DNA of 64,000 nt from Chytriomyces cf. hyalinus JEL632 (GCA_025435555.1 JAIWWG010000016.1:186001-250000); one strand, 5' to 3'; shown: positions 1 through 14,854, numbered from the stretch's first letter. Numbers and translations are program-made. Notes: generated by a model from the sequence alone, not told the origin.

Positions 1-38
1 GCGTCGACTACAGCACCCTTGCCAGCAATGAGGGCCCC

Positions 39-2046
39 ATGGAGCAGGGCGTCCATCCTAACTACCGCGTGTACCAGCAAGGCTTAATGAGCAACACACA
101 TCGCCAGCACGTGCACAACAAGGAATTCCGTAACCGTCAGCATCTTCAAAAAGCCGAGTTTTCAGGATCTGGGAACAATTCTGTCTCTGAACACAACCCA
201 GACAACTCACAATTTAAATACGCGCAAACCCTTTTTCAGCCCTTTTCTTCCATGGAGACAATTGCGTCCGCAGCATTTGCGGCGAATCTCGTGGGTAACC
301 ACAACCTAAACAATCCCGGCGTTGTCGAAGTCTCCTCTTCAGCACCTCGCGGATCCGCACAAACGCATGCGCAAAGCAAATACCCCTTCTACCAAAACAA
401 TCACACACTCATAGAATCCCAATATACCCAGAGTAATTCATACCTCCTTCATCCTCCGCGCTATTCTTCCAGCTCCACTTCAGCAACGGTTTCATCAGCT
501 TCATCGCATGGCCCTGGAGCCATCAGTAATGCAGTTCGACAAGGATCATCATGTCGTGTTGAAACACCCGCCGAAGCAACATCTCTAGCAGAAGCGAGTC
601 GTATTGCGCCTGGTCCGGATTTGCCGCAGTCCGGGGCAGAGTTTGCAACATTTGTGACATCGGCACTCATTCGAATTCTGGAGTCGAAGGGAGGCATTCC
701 AGCTGAATCAATCCGTTCGAGCGGCGCTCATGCGGCGACTGCAAATGAGCTGGATGGTTACATTGAAAATGTGCTTCAAACAACGGATGTTGTGAGCATG
801 CTTACTGTTCCACACGTGCTTTTCCTTACGTTTTTCATGCTTATTGCAGAGTCGAACTATGGTGTTGCTGGCACTGAGGTACATTTGGATGCTGTGCACT
901 CAACCCGAGTTTCGTTTTGAATTCGGGACAGAAAAGAACGTGATCATCTTTGGCTTGATGCTGGCAAACAAGATACTTGATGACCAGTGAGAAACGCGTC
1001 TATTTCAACCTTATCTCTTTGCTAAGAATTCTCTTTCTGCCAGCACGTTTACGAACAGGACTTGGTCCGATGTGTCCAAAATATCTTTGGAGTTGTTGAA
1101 CCGATTTGAAGTTTGTGCTCTGTTCTTTGCCGTAGTTCTTCACAACGAAACGCGCTGCTGAACTAACGAAACAAAACGCTTTCAGATCGACTGCTTGAAC
1201 ATTCTCAGTCACGATAAACTAGTCGTCAAGCGAAGCGAATTTTCAAATTGGGTGTTGGTTCTGCAAAAGTTTTGGAGTGACTTTACGGCAAAGCAACTGG
1301 CGTCTTCAAACTACCAGGCACCTGCATCAGGGAAACAGGTGTACCAGCCTGCAAGAAACGACTCCTCGAGCAACGCGCAGCGTGGATTTTCGCACGATCG
1401 TAAAGCTGTCGACCCAGCCAATGCGCTAAGACACAGCCAGCAACTGCCGACAAAGAGCAGTTTGGGCAGTAATACCGCAGCTTCAAGGAGGGGCTGCAAT
1501 TCAAATTACTTTTCCACCAACGGGGGCTTATATGGACAGCCTCTTTTGTCATCGATTGCTGCTGCTGAGGCTGCAGATGGTTTCGTCAATGATTTGGCAC
1601 GGAATAATCCTTTCTATACGCGTAATAATATTTCAGGGAGCGGTGGTTATGGTGGTAATGGAAGTGGAAGTGGGGTCGATTCAGCACAAAGTTCACGTCA
1701 GTTGCATTTTCAGCAGCAGCAGCAGCACCAACAACAGCAGTACCAACAACAGCAACACCAACAACAGCACCAACATCATCAGCAATATCAAAGAGACCCA
1801 TTTCATCCTTGCCAGCCTCACCCCCACACCCAAACTCAAAACACCCTGCATTCCTCAGCATCCTCACATTTTGTGTCATCCGTTCCGGGACCAAATGTCC
1901 AAAACAGATCGAATCCTGGCTCGATCCAGCTTTTTGATTTCGACGAAGACTCTTTGGACGCCGCTTCGGACGCCACAATCACGGCAACATCAACACCGTA
2001 CCAGCAGGTTTTTTACGGTCACAATGCAGCAAAACCGCTGCACTAG
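39..2046 (+). CDS. Pho80/PCL-type cyclin, possibly 5' partial
   Basis: Exons 39-791, 850-986, 1044-1110, 1186-2046 keep one frame (605 aa from the first Met). The spliced protein has a cyclin box at about residues 200-350: LQTTDVSRTMVLLALRY, then GTEKNVIIFGLMLANKILDD, then HTFTNRTWSDVSKIS. This is the pattern of PCL/Pho80-like cyclins, which activate Pho85-type kinases. The first 200 residues are Ser/Asn/Gln-rich and look disordered; the C-terminal third is low complexity with a Gln/His tract. The frame is open upstream to base 3, so the true start may lie outside the window. Without splicing the frame stops at 918 inside the cyclin box; the introns remove that stop. The family is clear; the exact member and partner kinase are not. 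Confidence 0.85.
1711..1794 (+). repeat. CAG/CAA repeat (poly-Gln/His) inside the cyclin gene
   Basis: Imperfect CAG/CAA run with CAC/CAT interruptions in the last exon of the cyclin, encoding a Gln-rich, His-interrupted tract at about residues 494-522. It is in frame with the cyclin; another frame of the same DNA gives an Asn/Thr-rich shadow reading frame that is not a gene. Such tracts vary in length between strains. Confidence 0.8.
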
Positions 2047-2234
2047 AAATACGCATATTTTACTTCCCTATTTTGTTGTGCACTGTCACCATTTCTTAAA
2101 GGACTTTTGTTTTGAAAAGAAACGGAAGGAAAGAGAAAATAAGAGAATACGTCGTGAAACAACCTCAGCGATGCGCGTAAACATTTTTATAAAATCCCAA
2201 AACACTGTTAAAAAAAAAAGAAAGAAAGTGACAA

Positions 2235-5200
2235 ATGTTATGTAGGGTTAACGCCATCCGAGCAGCAGCATTTGGCGTGAATCGTGCATGCATTCGACGA
2301 CATCAATACCGCCTCGCGAGCACCGGCGGTCGCGCATTCCAGTTCGTCGTTCCGCCGCCAACTCCCGCGCCGCCCCCTTCGAAAACCATGGTTACGGGCC
2401 CGGGAGCACTGACAAAGGTGCTTTCTGTCATGTTTCGGGAGTGGGAGGAATCAAGTGGGCCGAATGGAGTTGGTGAGAAGGGAAGCACAGGCAACAGGGC
2501 TGGGAGAGTCGCCGATTACTCCAGCCGCGCATCCAATGGTTACCATGTAGACCCACCTCAGTTGGTTTCATTGTTGCGTGCAGCACCATTAACAGAGATA
2601 AATTCGATCAGCTCGCTTGGCTGGTCATGGCTCGGCACGTTCCTGTGTCGGGACCCATACAAAGCATCCATCGCGGATTACGAACGCTTGCTGTTTCTAG
2701 CTGATCTCATATCCTCTGTCATTGAAAGACCGCGGTTTCATGGACAAGCTGATCTGATAAAGAACGTCTTTATAGCTGCTGTCGCCTCGAAATCTGTCAC
2801 CACAAAGAAGAGCGTGGATGTTCTGATCCAGAAAATTAGACACTGGAACGTCAATGTGGAGCGAATTAATGCAATTGTCAACGAAATGGCGTTTTTGCTG
2901 GCGAAGCAGGGCGACCCTGTTCTTGGTGAGGTTATTTTGTGCGCCAAAACTGAACCGTTTTAACCCCGAATTTCTAAACAGCCTGGCATGCAGTGGAGCT
3001 CGCTGGCACCGTGTGCACTGAAATTCGTAACGTGACCGGGCGCATGCCAGGTTCTCCCCGCCTTCACAAGAAAGTGTGCCAAGAAATTCTCAACGCGTTC
3101 AGTTTTGTGCCATTCTCAAATCCCGAAAAATGCGCTGATTGTCGCGCTATGATCAAGTCCATGATTTCCGTAATGGAAGAAGATGGCCAATATATCGGAG
3201 ACTACCCGTTAAACATGCTTGCACGCCTTTCTTCAGACGGAAGTACTTGGGAGAAACCGTGCCCTCCGATTGCTGTGTACGAGTTTCTGGATTGGGTAAA
3301 AGCCGAACGACCGGGTTATCAAATGACGAGTATTGCCTCTACCTGTTTAGTCTTGCACGCATTGAGGGGTCGTGATACTCGCCTTGCGGAACAATTGCTC
3401 GAAACCTCCGATTTTGTCATTTCGAACGATGCCAGCATGAGATCCATCCTTGTCGAAATCGTGAAAATTGACCGCATGGATTTGGCGAACCGCATCCTTG
3501 CGCGTTACCAAGAACTAAATCCGACCAAGATTGAAGAAATATCACATTGGAAAGAAGTTTGTCTGCGGAATTGGTTCATGAGTGACTCAGCTAACATGGA
3601 CGACCGCATTCGTTTTCTGGAAAACTGCACAAAAGATGAACAGAAAGCTTGGTCATTTGACGCATGTAAATTCATTATCATCTTCTGCCTGAAAGTCAAA
3701 CTGCTTCAAAAAGCCATCGAACTTTACCAAAGAATGAAAGAACTTCCGGAAGCCGTCGTGGCTCTCAATACTACGTCAGAAAGATCGACGCAGTCAAAAG
3801 AGGCTTATCGAGCACTTGAATCAAGTTTCAACAGTATCTTGTACGGACTTGCTAAAGTTGGCAACTTTCGGGAGGTTATGAAACTTTACCGCCACGACAC
3901 CGCGAAATATAACTTCAGAATAACTCAAGAAACGTGCACCGTTCTGATAAGCTCATTTTCCTACTTTCACCCTGTGGAAGGAAGCCGTTTTTTGGACAAT
4001 TTTGAATCATATGGCGCCACTGGTGATGTGCAGTTGTACACCTCTCTCATCAACGGACTGACGCGCGCCGGGCGTCTGGACCAAGCTATTGAGCTACTTC
4101 ACCGTATGAAATCTAAAGGCGTTGAACCAAACACGAATACCTTCAACACCATCATCCATGGTCTCTGTTCTGCTGGAAAACTCAAACCTGCCATGGATTT
4201 CTTGACTGTCATGGATGAAGCCCAATGCCCCCCAGACACAAGCACATTCAACATTCTTGCACATGCGTTCTTAAAACGTTCCCGATGGCAGGATGCGCAA
4301 AATGTGTTGACCGCCATGGAAGATCGCGGGATCCCGTGGGACATTGTAACATTCAACACACTGATTAATGCGCACATTCGAAGAGAAGGCGGCAACTTTG
4401 AGGAAGCTGAGCGGTTATTTGAATTGATGCAAAATCCTCCGTACAATTTCAACCCCAGTTCTATCACATATGATGCACAGCTATATAAATTCGTTTTGGA
4501 AAAGGACTGGAAGGGCGCGATTGCGTTGTTGGACCGAATGTATCCATCCACACTGAACCATCTGGGTAACGATGACGAATCATCCATGTCATCACAATCC
4601 ATGGCAAAATCGGTCAAGATTATCGTTGACGGGCTTTGTAGAAATGGCCGCCACGAAGCAGCGAAGCAACTGTTTAAGCGTTTGAAAGAAAACAAGAATT
4701 ATACGCATGGACAGGACCATAGCGGTAATTTTGGAGCCATGCGAGTTTCTTTAATGAAGGGATGTGCACGTGCAGGAGACTTGAAGGGGTGTCGCGAGAT
4801 TTTGAAAGAGCACATTGAATTTGAGGCGTTTGGAAGTGATTCTATGAACGCTGCTATGATCACGGCGTACTTGACATGCGGGGATCTTGAAGGGGCTGTT
4901 GAATGGGCAGAGGAGGTTTTACCTGGAGCTGGATCTGGTATGGCGACTCTGGCAACAATTCGTGGATGGGGCTCCCTATACGCGGATAAAAGCAGTAAAT
5001 CCGAGGCTGGAAAACAGAACGCAACAGCACCTGCAAAATCTGTTGGCGCGAAATCCAAAGCCGATGCTTTTTCAGAGGAGCTTGTGACAGGCAACCGGAG
5101 AGCGTCCGTTGATGGCAACTGGACGGGGGCAGTTGTTTTTGGCCGAGGATCATCGTACTCATTGATGCTTGTACATGCAAAAGCCGGCAACTTGGCGTTA

Positions 5201-5920
5201 ATGGAGGCGGTCCATGCGCAGCTTCTCCGACTCGAATCATGGGGATTCAGCAATTGCACAGAGATCAAGCAGCGGGGAGCCCGATATTCAACTAACGAAG
5301 CAAATGTGCTGATTCAGTGTTACGGAGCTTTACTGAATGGGTCAAAAGCACTTGCTGTATGGCGCGATTCGTACAGTTTTAAACCAACAGCACTCTCTGT
5401 GGCTTCTTCTTCTTCTTCAACAACTGCATTGCCATCAGCTCCAGCACTTTCTACAGGAGCACGAAATAATCCCTTTTCTGTTCCGCGAGGTCCCTCGGCG
5501 CTGTCTTCTCAAGGACTTGCTGACATTTATGGTGTCGATCGAATCACCGTGTCCAATATATTGGACGCGCTTTCTTTTTCACGTATGGATTCTGAGTTGG
5601 ACTCTGTCTGGAACACACTCCTGCATGCGGAGTTCCCGATGGATTTGAATAATTATATATCGTATGCGGAATCTTTGGCGAGACGTGGAGATGGTGACGA
5701 ATGTGCTCGCTTCATTGAAACAACGGTGCTGGATGGGGACCATGGACGTGTCATTGAGTCAAAAGTATTTTGGACTGCGATTGGAATATTGAAAGACGGT
5801 GGAGCAGCACAAAGAGAAGCTGCAAAGCGGATATGGCAGTTGATGAAGGCGAGGTACCCAAGGTTTGAGGACGAGGTGAATTGGCGAACTGGAGTCTCAT
5901 TCGATGAGGAGGGTAAATAA
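2235..5920 (+). CDS. Mitochondrial pentatricopeptide-repeat (PPR) protein
   Basis: Exons 2235-2925 and about 2994-5920 (about 1205 aa). The N-terminus (MLCRVNAIRAAAFG...CIRRHQYRLAS) is Arg-rich, lacks acidic residues and looks like a mitochondrial presequence. PPR helical repeats are clearest at about residues 575-720, for example YTSLINGLTRAGRLDQAIEL followed by MKSKGVEPNTNTFNTIIHGL. PPR proteins bind organellar RNA and act in its processing, stability or translation; the target here cannot be told. The donor at 2926 (gtgagg) is good. The acceptor could be 2981 or 2993; 2993 fits the branch point ctaaac better, and both keep frame. A Ser/Ala-rich linker lies near 5390-5500. The gene is convergent with the homeobox gene, about 100 bp between stops. 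Confidence 0.85.
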
Positions 5921-6021
5921 AAATAAAAAGCTGGAAAAGCGATGCATGCACAGAAAGTGATGACGAGGCTTCAAAAAATTGCGGTTTATTTGATTCGATC
6001 GGTTGCAAAAGATGGCGACTT

Positions 6022-7218
6022 TCAGTCGACATTGCTCCCACTGCTGCTGCTGCTTCCTGAGCTAGACACACTGCTAGAGCCACCATCTGAGCTTGACCCT
6101 GAGGAAGACGAAGAGTCCGACTCTGAAAGGAGCGCATCATCATCACCGTCATCAAACTCTGCTCCTTTTGGTAACAGTCCCAAGTTTTTGGCCTGCTGCA
6201 ACAAGCCTGCGGCGTCTGGATGCAGGCCACCACCGCTCGCCTTTTTTAATTTCTTGAGGGTAGCAGTAATCAGCTTTGCGGCGCGTTTAAGCTCCTTCTT
6301 TGACTTGGGTTTTGCGACAAATGACGATGCGTGAGATGAACTAGAAACGATGCTTGCTGGAGCTTTGTGGTGTGGAGGTAATGCTGTTGGGGGTAACGCA
6401 GCTGGGGTATGCGCTGTGGAAGAAAGGTTTGCTGCTGCTGTTGTCGAAGGAATGGAAAACGCAGAAAGCGAAGCGGAAGAGGAAAGTAAGTTGGATGGAA
6501 TCGGAAGGCCCCTTTTCGCAGCCAAAACGGCGTTATTTGCAGCCTCATCGTCCAGTTTGCGTTTCCGGCGGACTTCATAGTCCTCTAGAGTGCAGGGTGT
6601 AAAGTAGGAGGACATCATAAGGCGCATAATATTGGCGGTTGCGTAGGCGGGGAGGGAGGACGCCGGTATGGGGTCCGGGGGCGGAGGATAGGAAGACAGA
6701 AGTGAAGTTGCGACAAGTGGGTTGAATGGTTCCGGATGTGATGGTAGCGGGGTAGAGGCAGACGCGGCAGAAAAGTTTGTGACCCGTTTTGGAGGAGGCC
6801 TAACCTTGACAGAGTCCACGAGAGTAGGGATGGGGTCAGTGGGTGTATCGAGTGGTGTGGGTGTGGGCGTCGTGGAGATAGGGGGTGCCTGCGGCAGACT
6901 GGGGTGGTTGGACTTGTTCTTGGAGCGCCAGTTTGAGAACCACGTCTTGACCTTGCGTTCTGTCTCGTGCACTTCGAGACTTATGGCCTTGATCTGCAAC
7001 AGGAATATCACGTTAAATTTAGTGTCAGCACACACATGGATATGAGCACCAACCTCCTCTGCCGAGGGTCGTGGGTTCGCATCAAAATAGCCCCTCAGCA
7101 CGGCTGTCTGGTCAGCTCGGAACCGCTGTGCAGCAGCGTTGGTGCTTGCCACGCCGTCGCTGCCATTCGCTTGCGCGTTCGAGTTTGAGGTTGCGGAGTG
7201 ATGGGGCGAGGAGTCCAT
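6022..7218 (-). CDS. Homeodomain protein
   Basis: Two exons, complement 7218-7054 and 6993-6022 (378 aa). The intron (6994-7053, 60 nt) is a multiple of three with no stop, so an unspliced reading wrongly inserts 20 residues into the homeodomain. Spliced, residues about 32-85 form a homeodomain: RFRADQTAVLRGYFDANPRP, SAEEIKAISLEVHETERKVK, TWFSNWRSKNK. The invariant W-F-x-N core of helix 3 is present, so it should bind DNA, but position 52 is Trp instead of the usual Arg. The rest is Ser/Ala/Pro-rich and looks disordered, with a short basic patch (KPKSKKELKRAAKLI) and an acidic/Ser tail. The target genes are unknown. It probably acts as a nuclear transcription factor. Confidence 0.85.
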   Translation of the reverse strand: MDSSPHHSATSNSNAQANGSDGVASTNAAAQRFRADQTAVLRGYFDANPRPSAEEVGAHIHVCADTKFNVIFLLQIKAISLEVHETERKVKTWFSNWRSKNKSNHPSLPQAPPISTTPTPTPLDTPTDPIPTLVDSVKVRPPPKRVTNFSAASASTPLPSHPEPFNPLVATSLLSSYPPPPDPIPASSLPAYATANIMRLMMSSYFTPCTLEDYEVRRKRKLDDEAANNAVLAAKRGLPIPSNLLSSSASLSAFSIPSTTAAANLSSTAHTPAALPPTALPPHHKAPASIVSSSSHASSFVAKPKSKKELKRAAKLITATLKKLKKASGGGLHPDAAGLLQQAKNLGLLPKGAEFDDGDDDALLSESDSSSSSGSSSDGGSSSVSSSGSSSSSGSNVD

Positions 7219-7349
7219 TCAATTCGATTTTCTTTTTCGTCCCTCCGTTTGACATGGCATTTGTTTTGGATTTTCTTGGTTCGTTTATAACACGTTTGCA
7301 TTTACCGTTTATTTTCATTTTTATATCAACTGTTGCTTCTCGACACGGA

Positions 7350-8551
7350 TCAGAACCCACGGCGCGCTTTCATACCCTCTGCCGCGACTGCAGAAATGGT
7401 CGTGGCAATGGGGCCAGTCTTTTGCTTCTCCCCCACGTCAGCACCATCCACCTTGCCATGCAGCAATGCCTCCTTCTTGCGCTTCAACTTGTCAAAGTAC
7501 ATTTCATTGGCAAACTCTTGCACTGGCTTTTTGTAGCTTCCGCCGATCCGGTCCCTGAAGTTCGTTTCGTATTTTTAGTTTGAAACTCGCCAATCAGGGT
7601 AGGTTTGGCATGTCTTCATTCTTACCAGAGAGTGGTGTATTGTCCAAAGTTGTAGTTAAACTCTAAATGATGAATTGTGTGGTGTGCGCAGGACAGAAGG
7701 ATTTCGTCGTTGGAGATGTAGATTCTACCGCGCAAGCATGGTTCATCGTGAGTGCTCTTGCAGCAATAACGGTCACTATCACAAAGATACTCACCCATCG
7801 TGGATGCTGATGCTCCACAACTGCAGCGCCACAAACGAGACCATGTAAAGAGGCTTCCACATAGGAAACAGGTAGACATACAAATGCGCAGGACACGATT
7901 GACCATAGCCGTCCTGCAACGGAAGACAATAATTCGTGATGATAATAAGAGAGAATAGCAGAATTAAACAGAAGACAAATTCAGCAACACAAGCTCTCCA
8001 ACACACCAATCCCTCAACCATTCAAAAAAACTCACCAGCCAATGAAACGCAAGCGCTGAATACGGTGTGCACACTTTCCACGTGTGATGTGGTTTGTGCA
8101 GCCACCAGTAAACGCTTGGATGATGGAACCCGCGGTGGATCCAGTACACGAGACAGTCAGTGAACAGAAAGAATCCGAGCATTGCCCCAGGAATCTCCCA
8201 CCACGAATCCAGTGTATCGTACAGCTTCGAGTAACCTTTCAACTCAAAGTAGAACCATGGCACCGTTACAATGGCGGTGTACGGCAGCGACTCCAGAGAC
8301 AGGTATATCTCGCGCCGAACCTGGTTCTTGAGCATTTTCGGATGCTTCATTGTCTCTTGATCAAAGAAGAAGTAAAAGTTGACGCTGGCTCCGGCGAGAT
8401 ATAGAATGGCGCCGAGGACCGTCAGATTCAGCCACAACTGGAACAGGATGCGCATGTCCGAGTCATGGCTCAGAAGCAGCGGACTCTCAGTGACAAGCGA
8501 GAAGGCTGCATCATACACAGGATCAGTGTAGTAAAGGAGCCAGTCTGCCAT
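7350..8551 (-). CDS. ERG3: C-5 sterol desaturase (fatty acid hydroxylase superfamily)
   Basis: Exons complement 8551-8036, 7913-7795, 7724-7626, 7554-7350 (312 aa). The three histidine clusters that hold the di-iron centre are present: HRGFHH, HKPHH and HHTIHH. C-5 desaturase landmarks include [37 protein letters not shown] and [18 protein letters not shown]. Hydrophobic segments fit a multi-pass ER membrane protein. It introduces the C5-C6 double bond of ergosterol-type sterols using O2 and cytochrome b5. The start at 8551 ([11 protein letters not shown]) is preferred to an upstream in-frame Met at 8626 because family similarity begins there. The third intron boundary (7725-7794) explains an apparent frame break after HDG. 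Confidence 0.92.
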
Positions 8552-8890
8552 TGGTTGTGTTTCGGATAGACTTGTTTTTTTTTCAATGAAGCGTAATTTC
8601 CAATTGGCGCGATCAGACCACGTCAAATTTCTCAGTATGATGCATTCATTTTTGCGATCCGGCGTTTCTCACAACACAAACTACCACCTTCCAGCAGAGG
8701 GAACACTGACGATTTATTGCGAAAAAGACGAGAATCAGCCGGAGCATAAACAGGCAGCCAGTGAACAACAACACAGCAGTGAAAGAAAGGCAGTTGAACA
8801 ACGCACGAATAAGCTGCAAAAAAGAATCCAAAAACAAAATGGCTCCTGAATAACAATTCAATAAAGTCAAGCAAGGCGTTTCAGCCACAC
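8552..8890. other. Intergenic: ERG3 promoter side and GFA1 3' end
   Basis: 339 bp between the ERG3 start and the GFA1 stop, both on the minus strand. It should hold the GFA1 3' UTR and the ERG3 promoter. A tttatt at 8713-8718 (AATAAA on the minus strand) could be a polyadenylation signal for GFA1. Short reading frames here lack homology or codon character. No RNA gene is seen. Confidence 0.5.
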
Positions 8891-11776
<2,886 letters not shown>

Positions 11777-11832
11777 TTTAGTTGACTTTTTGTTGTGAAC
11801 ACGCAAGTGCCCACATTCAACTTTTATGACAA
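11777..11832. promoter_or_regulatory. 56-bp divergent promoter between GFA1 and the ApoL-like gene
   Basis: Only 56 bp separate the two start codons. There is no room for separate upstream regions, so the two genes must share promoter elements or start transcription inside each other's 5' ends. No clear TATA element is seen. Confidence 0.5.
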
Positions 11833-12999
11833 ATGACAGTCCAAACAACCAATTCTAACAGCGTGGAAGTTCAGGGTTCTACCGACGCTGTCGCTCATGT
11901 CCACCGCAGCGGCAGTTCAGATGCCGCAGTGTCCAAGCTTGCGGGGTCTACCTCTGCCGCATATACGCCTCAAGCACGCTCTAGGCTGCTGTCTGCTGAG
12001 CACGAAGACGAAACACCCCAAACACCCCTTGCCATATTCCAGAGACTGGTGTTAGAGGCCACGGGGCTGATTGCGTTCATGGCGGACAATGAGGCTTTTC
12101 ACTCGGATTTCGACTTCACCATGCCTGAGTACCTACAACTACGCTACGACTCTGCGAAAAGTCTGCGTGTAACTGCTGACCACATTGAGGATGTAGTTCG
12201 CGGCTCGGGAATTGCGCGAACTGCTGGCGGTGGAGTTGCTATAGCAAGTGGACTTGCTGTCATCGGTACAACACACAACGCGCTTCGATGAATCTTAATC
12301 CTCATCCATTTCTTTCCGCATTGATCAGGTGGCATTGTAGCCGCCCCATTCACCCTCGGGATGTCTTTGGGTCTGACCATTGGTGGTCTCACTGGTGGCG
12401 TGGCTTCTGCGGCAACAACTGCCACAGCTGGGATCGTCAAAAACTCTACGCTTAAATCTGATGGTCAAAAAGTGGCCCAAGTTCTGGAGTATCTGCGACC
12501 ATTGGATGACGTCGTATTCACCTTGCTCCACAAGCTTCAAGCAATCTGCACTGCCCTTCAAGATCTTGCCGAGCATGAGCCTGTGGTAGAAGCATGGCTA
12601 CAAGACTCAACTCATATAACTGCATTGTTTAATTCCATGGGGGATCATTTGCGGTACGACGGCCACGACGTGACTCTCACTCCAAGGTCGCTGCAATTCG
12701 TAAAAGGGTTTGCCGAATTTATTCAAGCAGACATGGCACTGATTCAGGGCGTCACGGCGGGAATGGCTGCGCCGGGGTTAGCGCTGCCTTTTACTCAGAC
12801 GATAATTGTTGCGGCGGGTGGAACTGCGGCTAAGCTTTTGAGCTCGTCTTTTGCCGTGTTTGGGATTGGCTTTGGGATTTGGGATATTCATGCGGGGATG
12901 AAGGATATTAAGCTGTCAGACCATGCAATTGCGTATCGTCAGACGGCTGAACAAATGGACGTGCAAACAAAACACATTGCGACCATGATTGGGAATTGA
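11833..12999 (+). CDS. Apolipoprotein-L-like membrane-inserting protein
   Basis: Exons 11833-12265 and 12329-12999 close in frame (367 aa). Residues 1-75 are polar and likely disordered. Then comes a helical stretch, followed by a Gly/Ala-rich hydrophobic segment at about residues 132-185 ([20 protein letters not shown], then [20 protein letters not shown]). This resembles the ApoL hallmark: charged helices, a 'VVSGSLSVASGI'-like glycine-rich segment, and an 'LAPFTxGxSL' turn. A second hydrophobic region lies at about 270-335 ([19 protein letters not shown]), placed like the C-terminal helices of ApoL. There is no signal peptide. ApoL proteins insert into membranes and form ion channels or alter membrane dynamics; the role in fungi is unknown. 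The match is from remembered family patterns, so moderate confidence. The gene looks intact. Confidence 0.65.
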
Positions 13000-13255
13000 A
13001 GCAAAGCATTCTTGCATCGCTACTGCTATATTTAAATAGTGCTCTGTATATTAACTTGTCAGTCAAAAGAGCGAATAAACAAGGCGTTCGTTCTTCTAAG
13101 GGGATGCTGTGGGGATGAGAGGAGAAAACTGTTCGTGCTCTGTAACTCTTAGAAATGAAGATGCGTGATTATCAAGTAGCTGGTGACATTCACAGCGATT
13201 TAGACGCCGTGTTGTAGAGACTTCGGTTTGTTCTCTTTTATTTTTTTGAAGGGAA

Positions 13256-14854
13256 ATGCTGATTCGTCGATGTATGCAGACAAGCGCTGAGCAGGCGTGG
13301 CGGAGCCTTGCTGGGAAAGACCATGCCGAGTTTGTGACAGCAGCCATGCGCAACCTAAGAATCAACAAGACGCCCAGTCGTGTCCAGGAAGCGGTGAGTC
13401 TTCTGTTTGTGTTAAGGCCGACCTCGCTGACCATTGTTGAATGGCATTGCTAGACAGCTTCCATACTCTCCTCAGGCGCAAGCGCAATCGTCACTGCATC
13501 CACCGGCAGCGGAAAGACCCTCGCGTACCTGATCCCAACTCTCTCCAAATACTGCTCTGCCGAGCCGCACACGCACTCACACTCCAATCAATACTCTCCA
13601 AAGGTTCTTATACTCACGCCCTCTCAGCCGCTGGTATTGCAGCTGCTCCGCGTCGTGTCCGCCTTTCCGCAAGTCTCTGCAACAACATTCCCTTTCCCCG
13701 AAGGTGTTCCGCGCAGATCCATCGGATCACCAATGCTCGCTGTTTCTACACCATCCAGTCTAATAGCTGGTGTCAGTCCAATGTCGAAATCGCAGATCAA
13801 AATTCGAAAAGGCTTGCAAGCATTGTTGGAAAATACCGGGACAGTTATTATCGATGAGGCGGATCAAATCATGGGAGACAAGAGCAGTTCACAACTAATT
13901 TCGGATATGGTTTCTGTCGCGAAGCGCATTTCTAAACGTAGAGCTGAAACAACCGCAGCTGAAGTCGAATCATCTCAAGCATTGCGAAACGAACAAAAAC
14001 AAGCAGTCCAGGTAAACACGGATATCCAATTCGTGTTCGTGGCTGCAACTCTCGAACCTGTTCCCGTTGAAACGAATGTCAAAAAGTCTCACTTGCCACG
14101 AGCTAAAATCATGAAACTCGTTCCGAGTGTTGTATCTTGTGATGAGAACGCGGTGAACACCCCTCCGCCAAATTTGAAACATTCCTTCATCAAAGTTTTC
14201 AACGAAAATGAGGTGATACCCACCGAAGAACCTCAAACGGACGGAGAAGTAACTGTGGCTGCTCCGAAAAGTGATGTGTCTGAAGAGGATCAAAACCTTG
14301 CGCGACTGAATGCTGAATTTGAAGCAAAAGTACGCCTTCTCATGCAAGCTATCGAACTGCAACAAACAAGCGAAAAGATCAGCTCGGCCAGCAGCATGCC
14401 TGAGCAATGGATTGTGTTTTGCACGGAGACAAAAACGGTTCAATACCTCGCTCAAGTGATTGAAAAGTGGGCAGCAACTGAAGCTGGATTCGATGGTGAT
14501 GCAATTCAAATCTTGGCGCTTTACAGGCACATACCTGAGCAGGCACGCTGGGCAATTCTTCATCAGTTCTCTCAAGGAACACTCCCGCAGTTGTCCAAAA
14601 CAAACACAGCTGTTGCCACGCATCAGATTCTGTTTACAACTGATTTCGCGGCACGGGGGATGGATTTTGCAAATGTCAGGAAGGTGATCCTGTTTGACTT
14701 TTCGACAACGCTCGAACAGTATCTTCACCGGACGGGCCGAACGGCAAGAGAAGGTGGCCATGGGCATGGTGAAGCTATTTCATTTGTTGGAAAGGATGAT
14801 ACAAAAATGATGGAGCGAATTGAGGCATTGGTCCGGAGGGAGCGGACTGCGTGA
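13256..14854 (+). CDS. DEAD-box RNA helicase, probably mitochondrial
   Basis: Exons 13256-13393 and 13454-14854 (512 aa). Motifs in order: Walker A ASTGSGKT (about residues 64-71), TPSQP, TPSSL (motif Ib), VIIDEAD (motif II), VAATLEP in the motif III position, WIVFCTETKTVQYL (IV), TTDFAARGMDF (V) and YLHRTGRTAREG (VI). The start MLIRRCMQTSAEQAWRSL is basic and amphipathic, suggesting mitochondrial import. The short N-terminus and large acidic insert between RecA domains 1 and 2 resemble the MRH4/DDX28 class that assembles the mitochondrial large ribosomal subunit; that assignment is tentative. A 265-codon antisense open frame over this gene is a shadow. The stop is only 48 bp before the VPS36 start. 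Confidence 0.85.

Noticed and set aside
1532-2245. Plus-strand Asn/Thr-rich frame
   Set aside because: It is an out-of-frame reading of the CAG/CAA tract in the cyclin gene.
7663-7929. Apparent frameshift in ERG3 after SISIHDG
   Set aside because: A 70-nt canonical intron (7725-7794, gtgagt...gtag) restores [17 protein letters not shown] in frame, so the gene is intact.
13970-14767. 265-codon minus-strand open frame over the DEAD-box helicase
   Set aside because: It is antisense to the conserved helicase motifs, has Cys/Phe/Arg-heavy composition with no recognisable domain, and follows the codon periodicity of the plus-strand gene.
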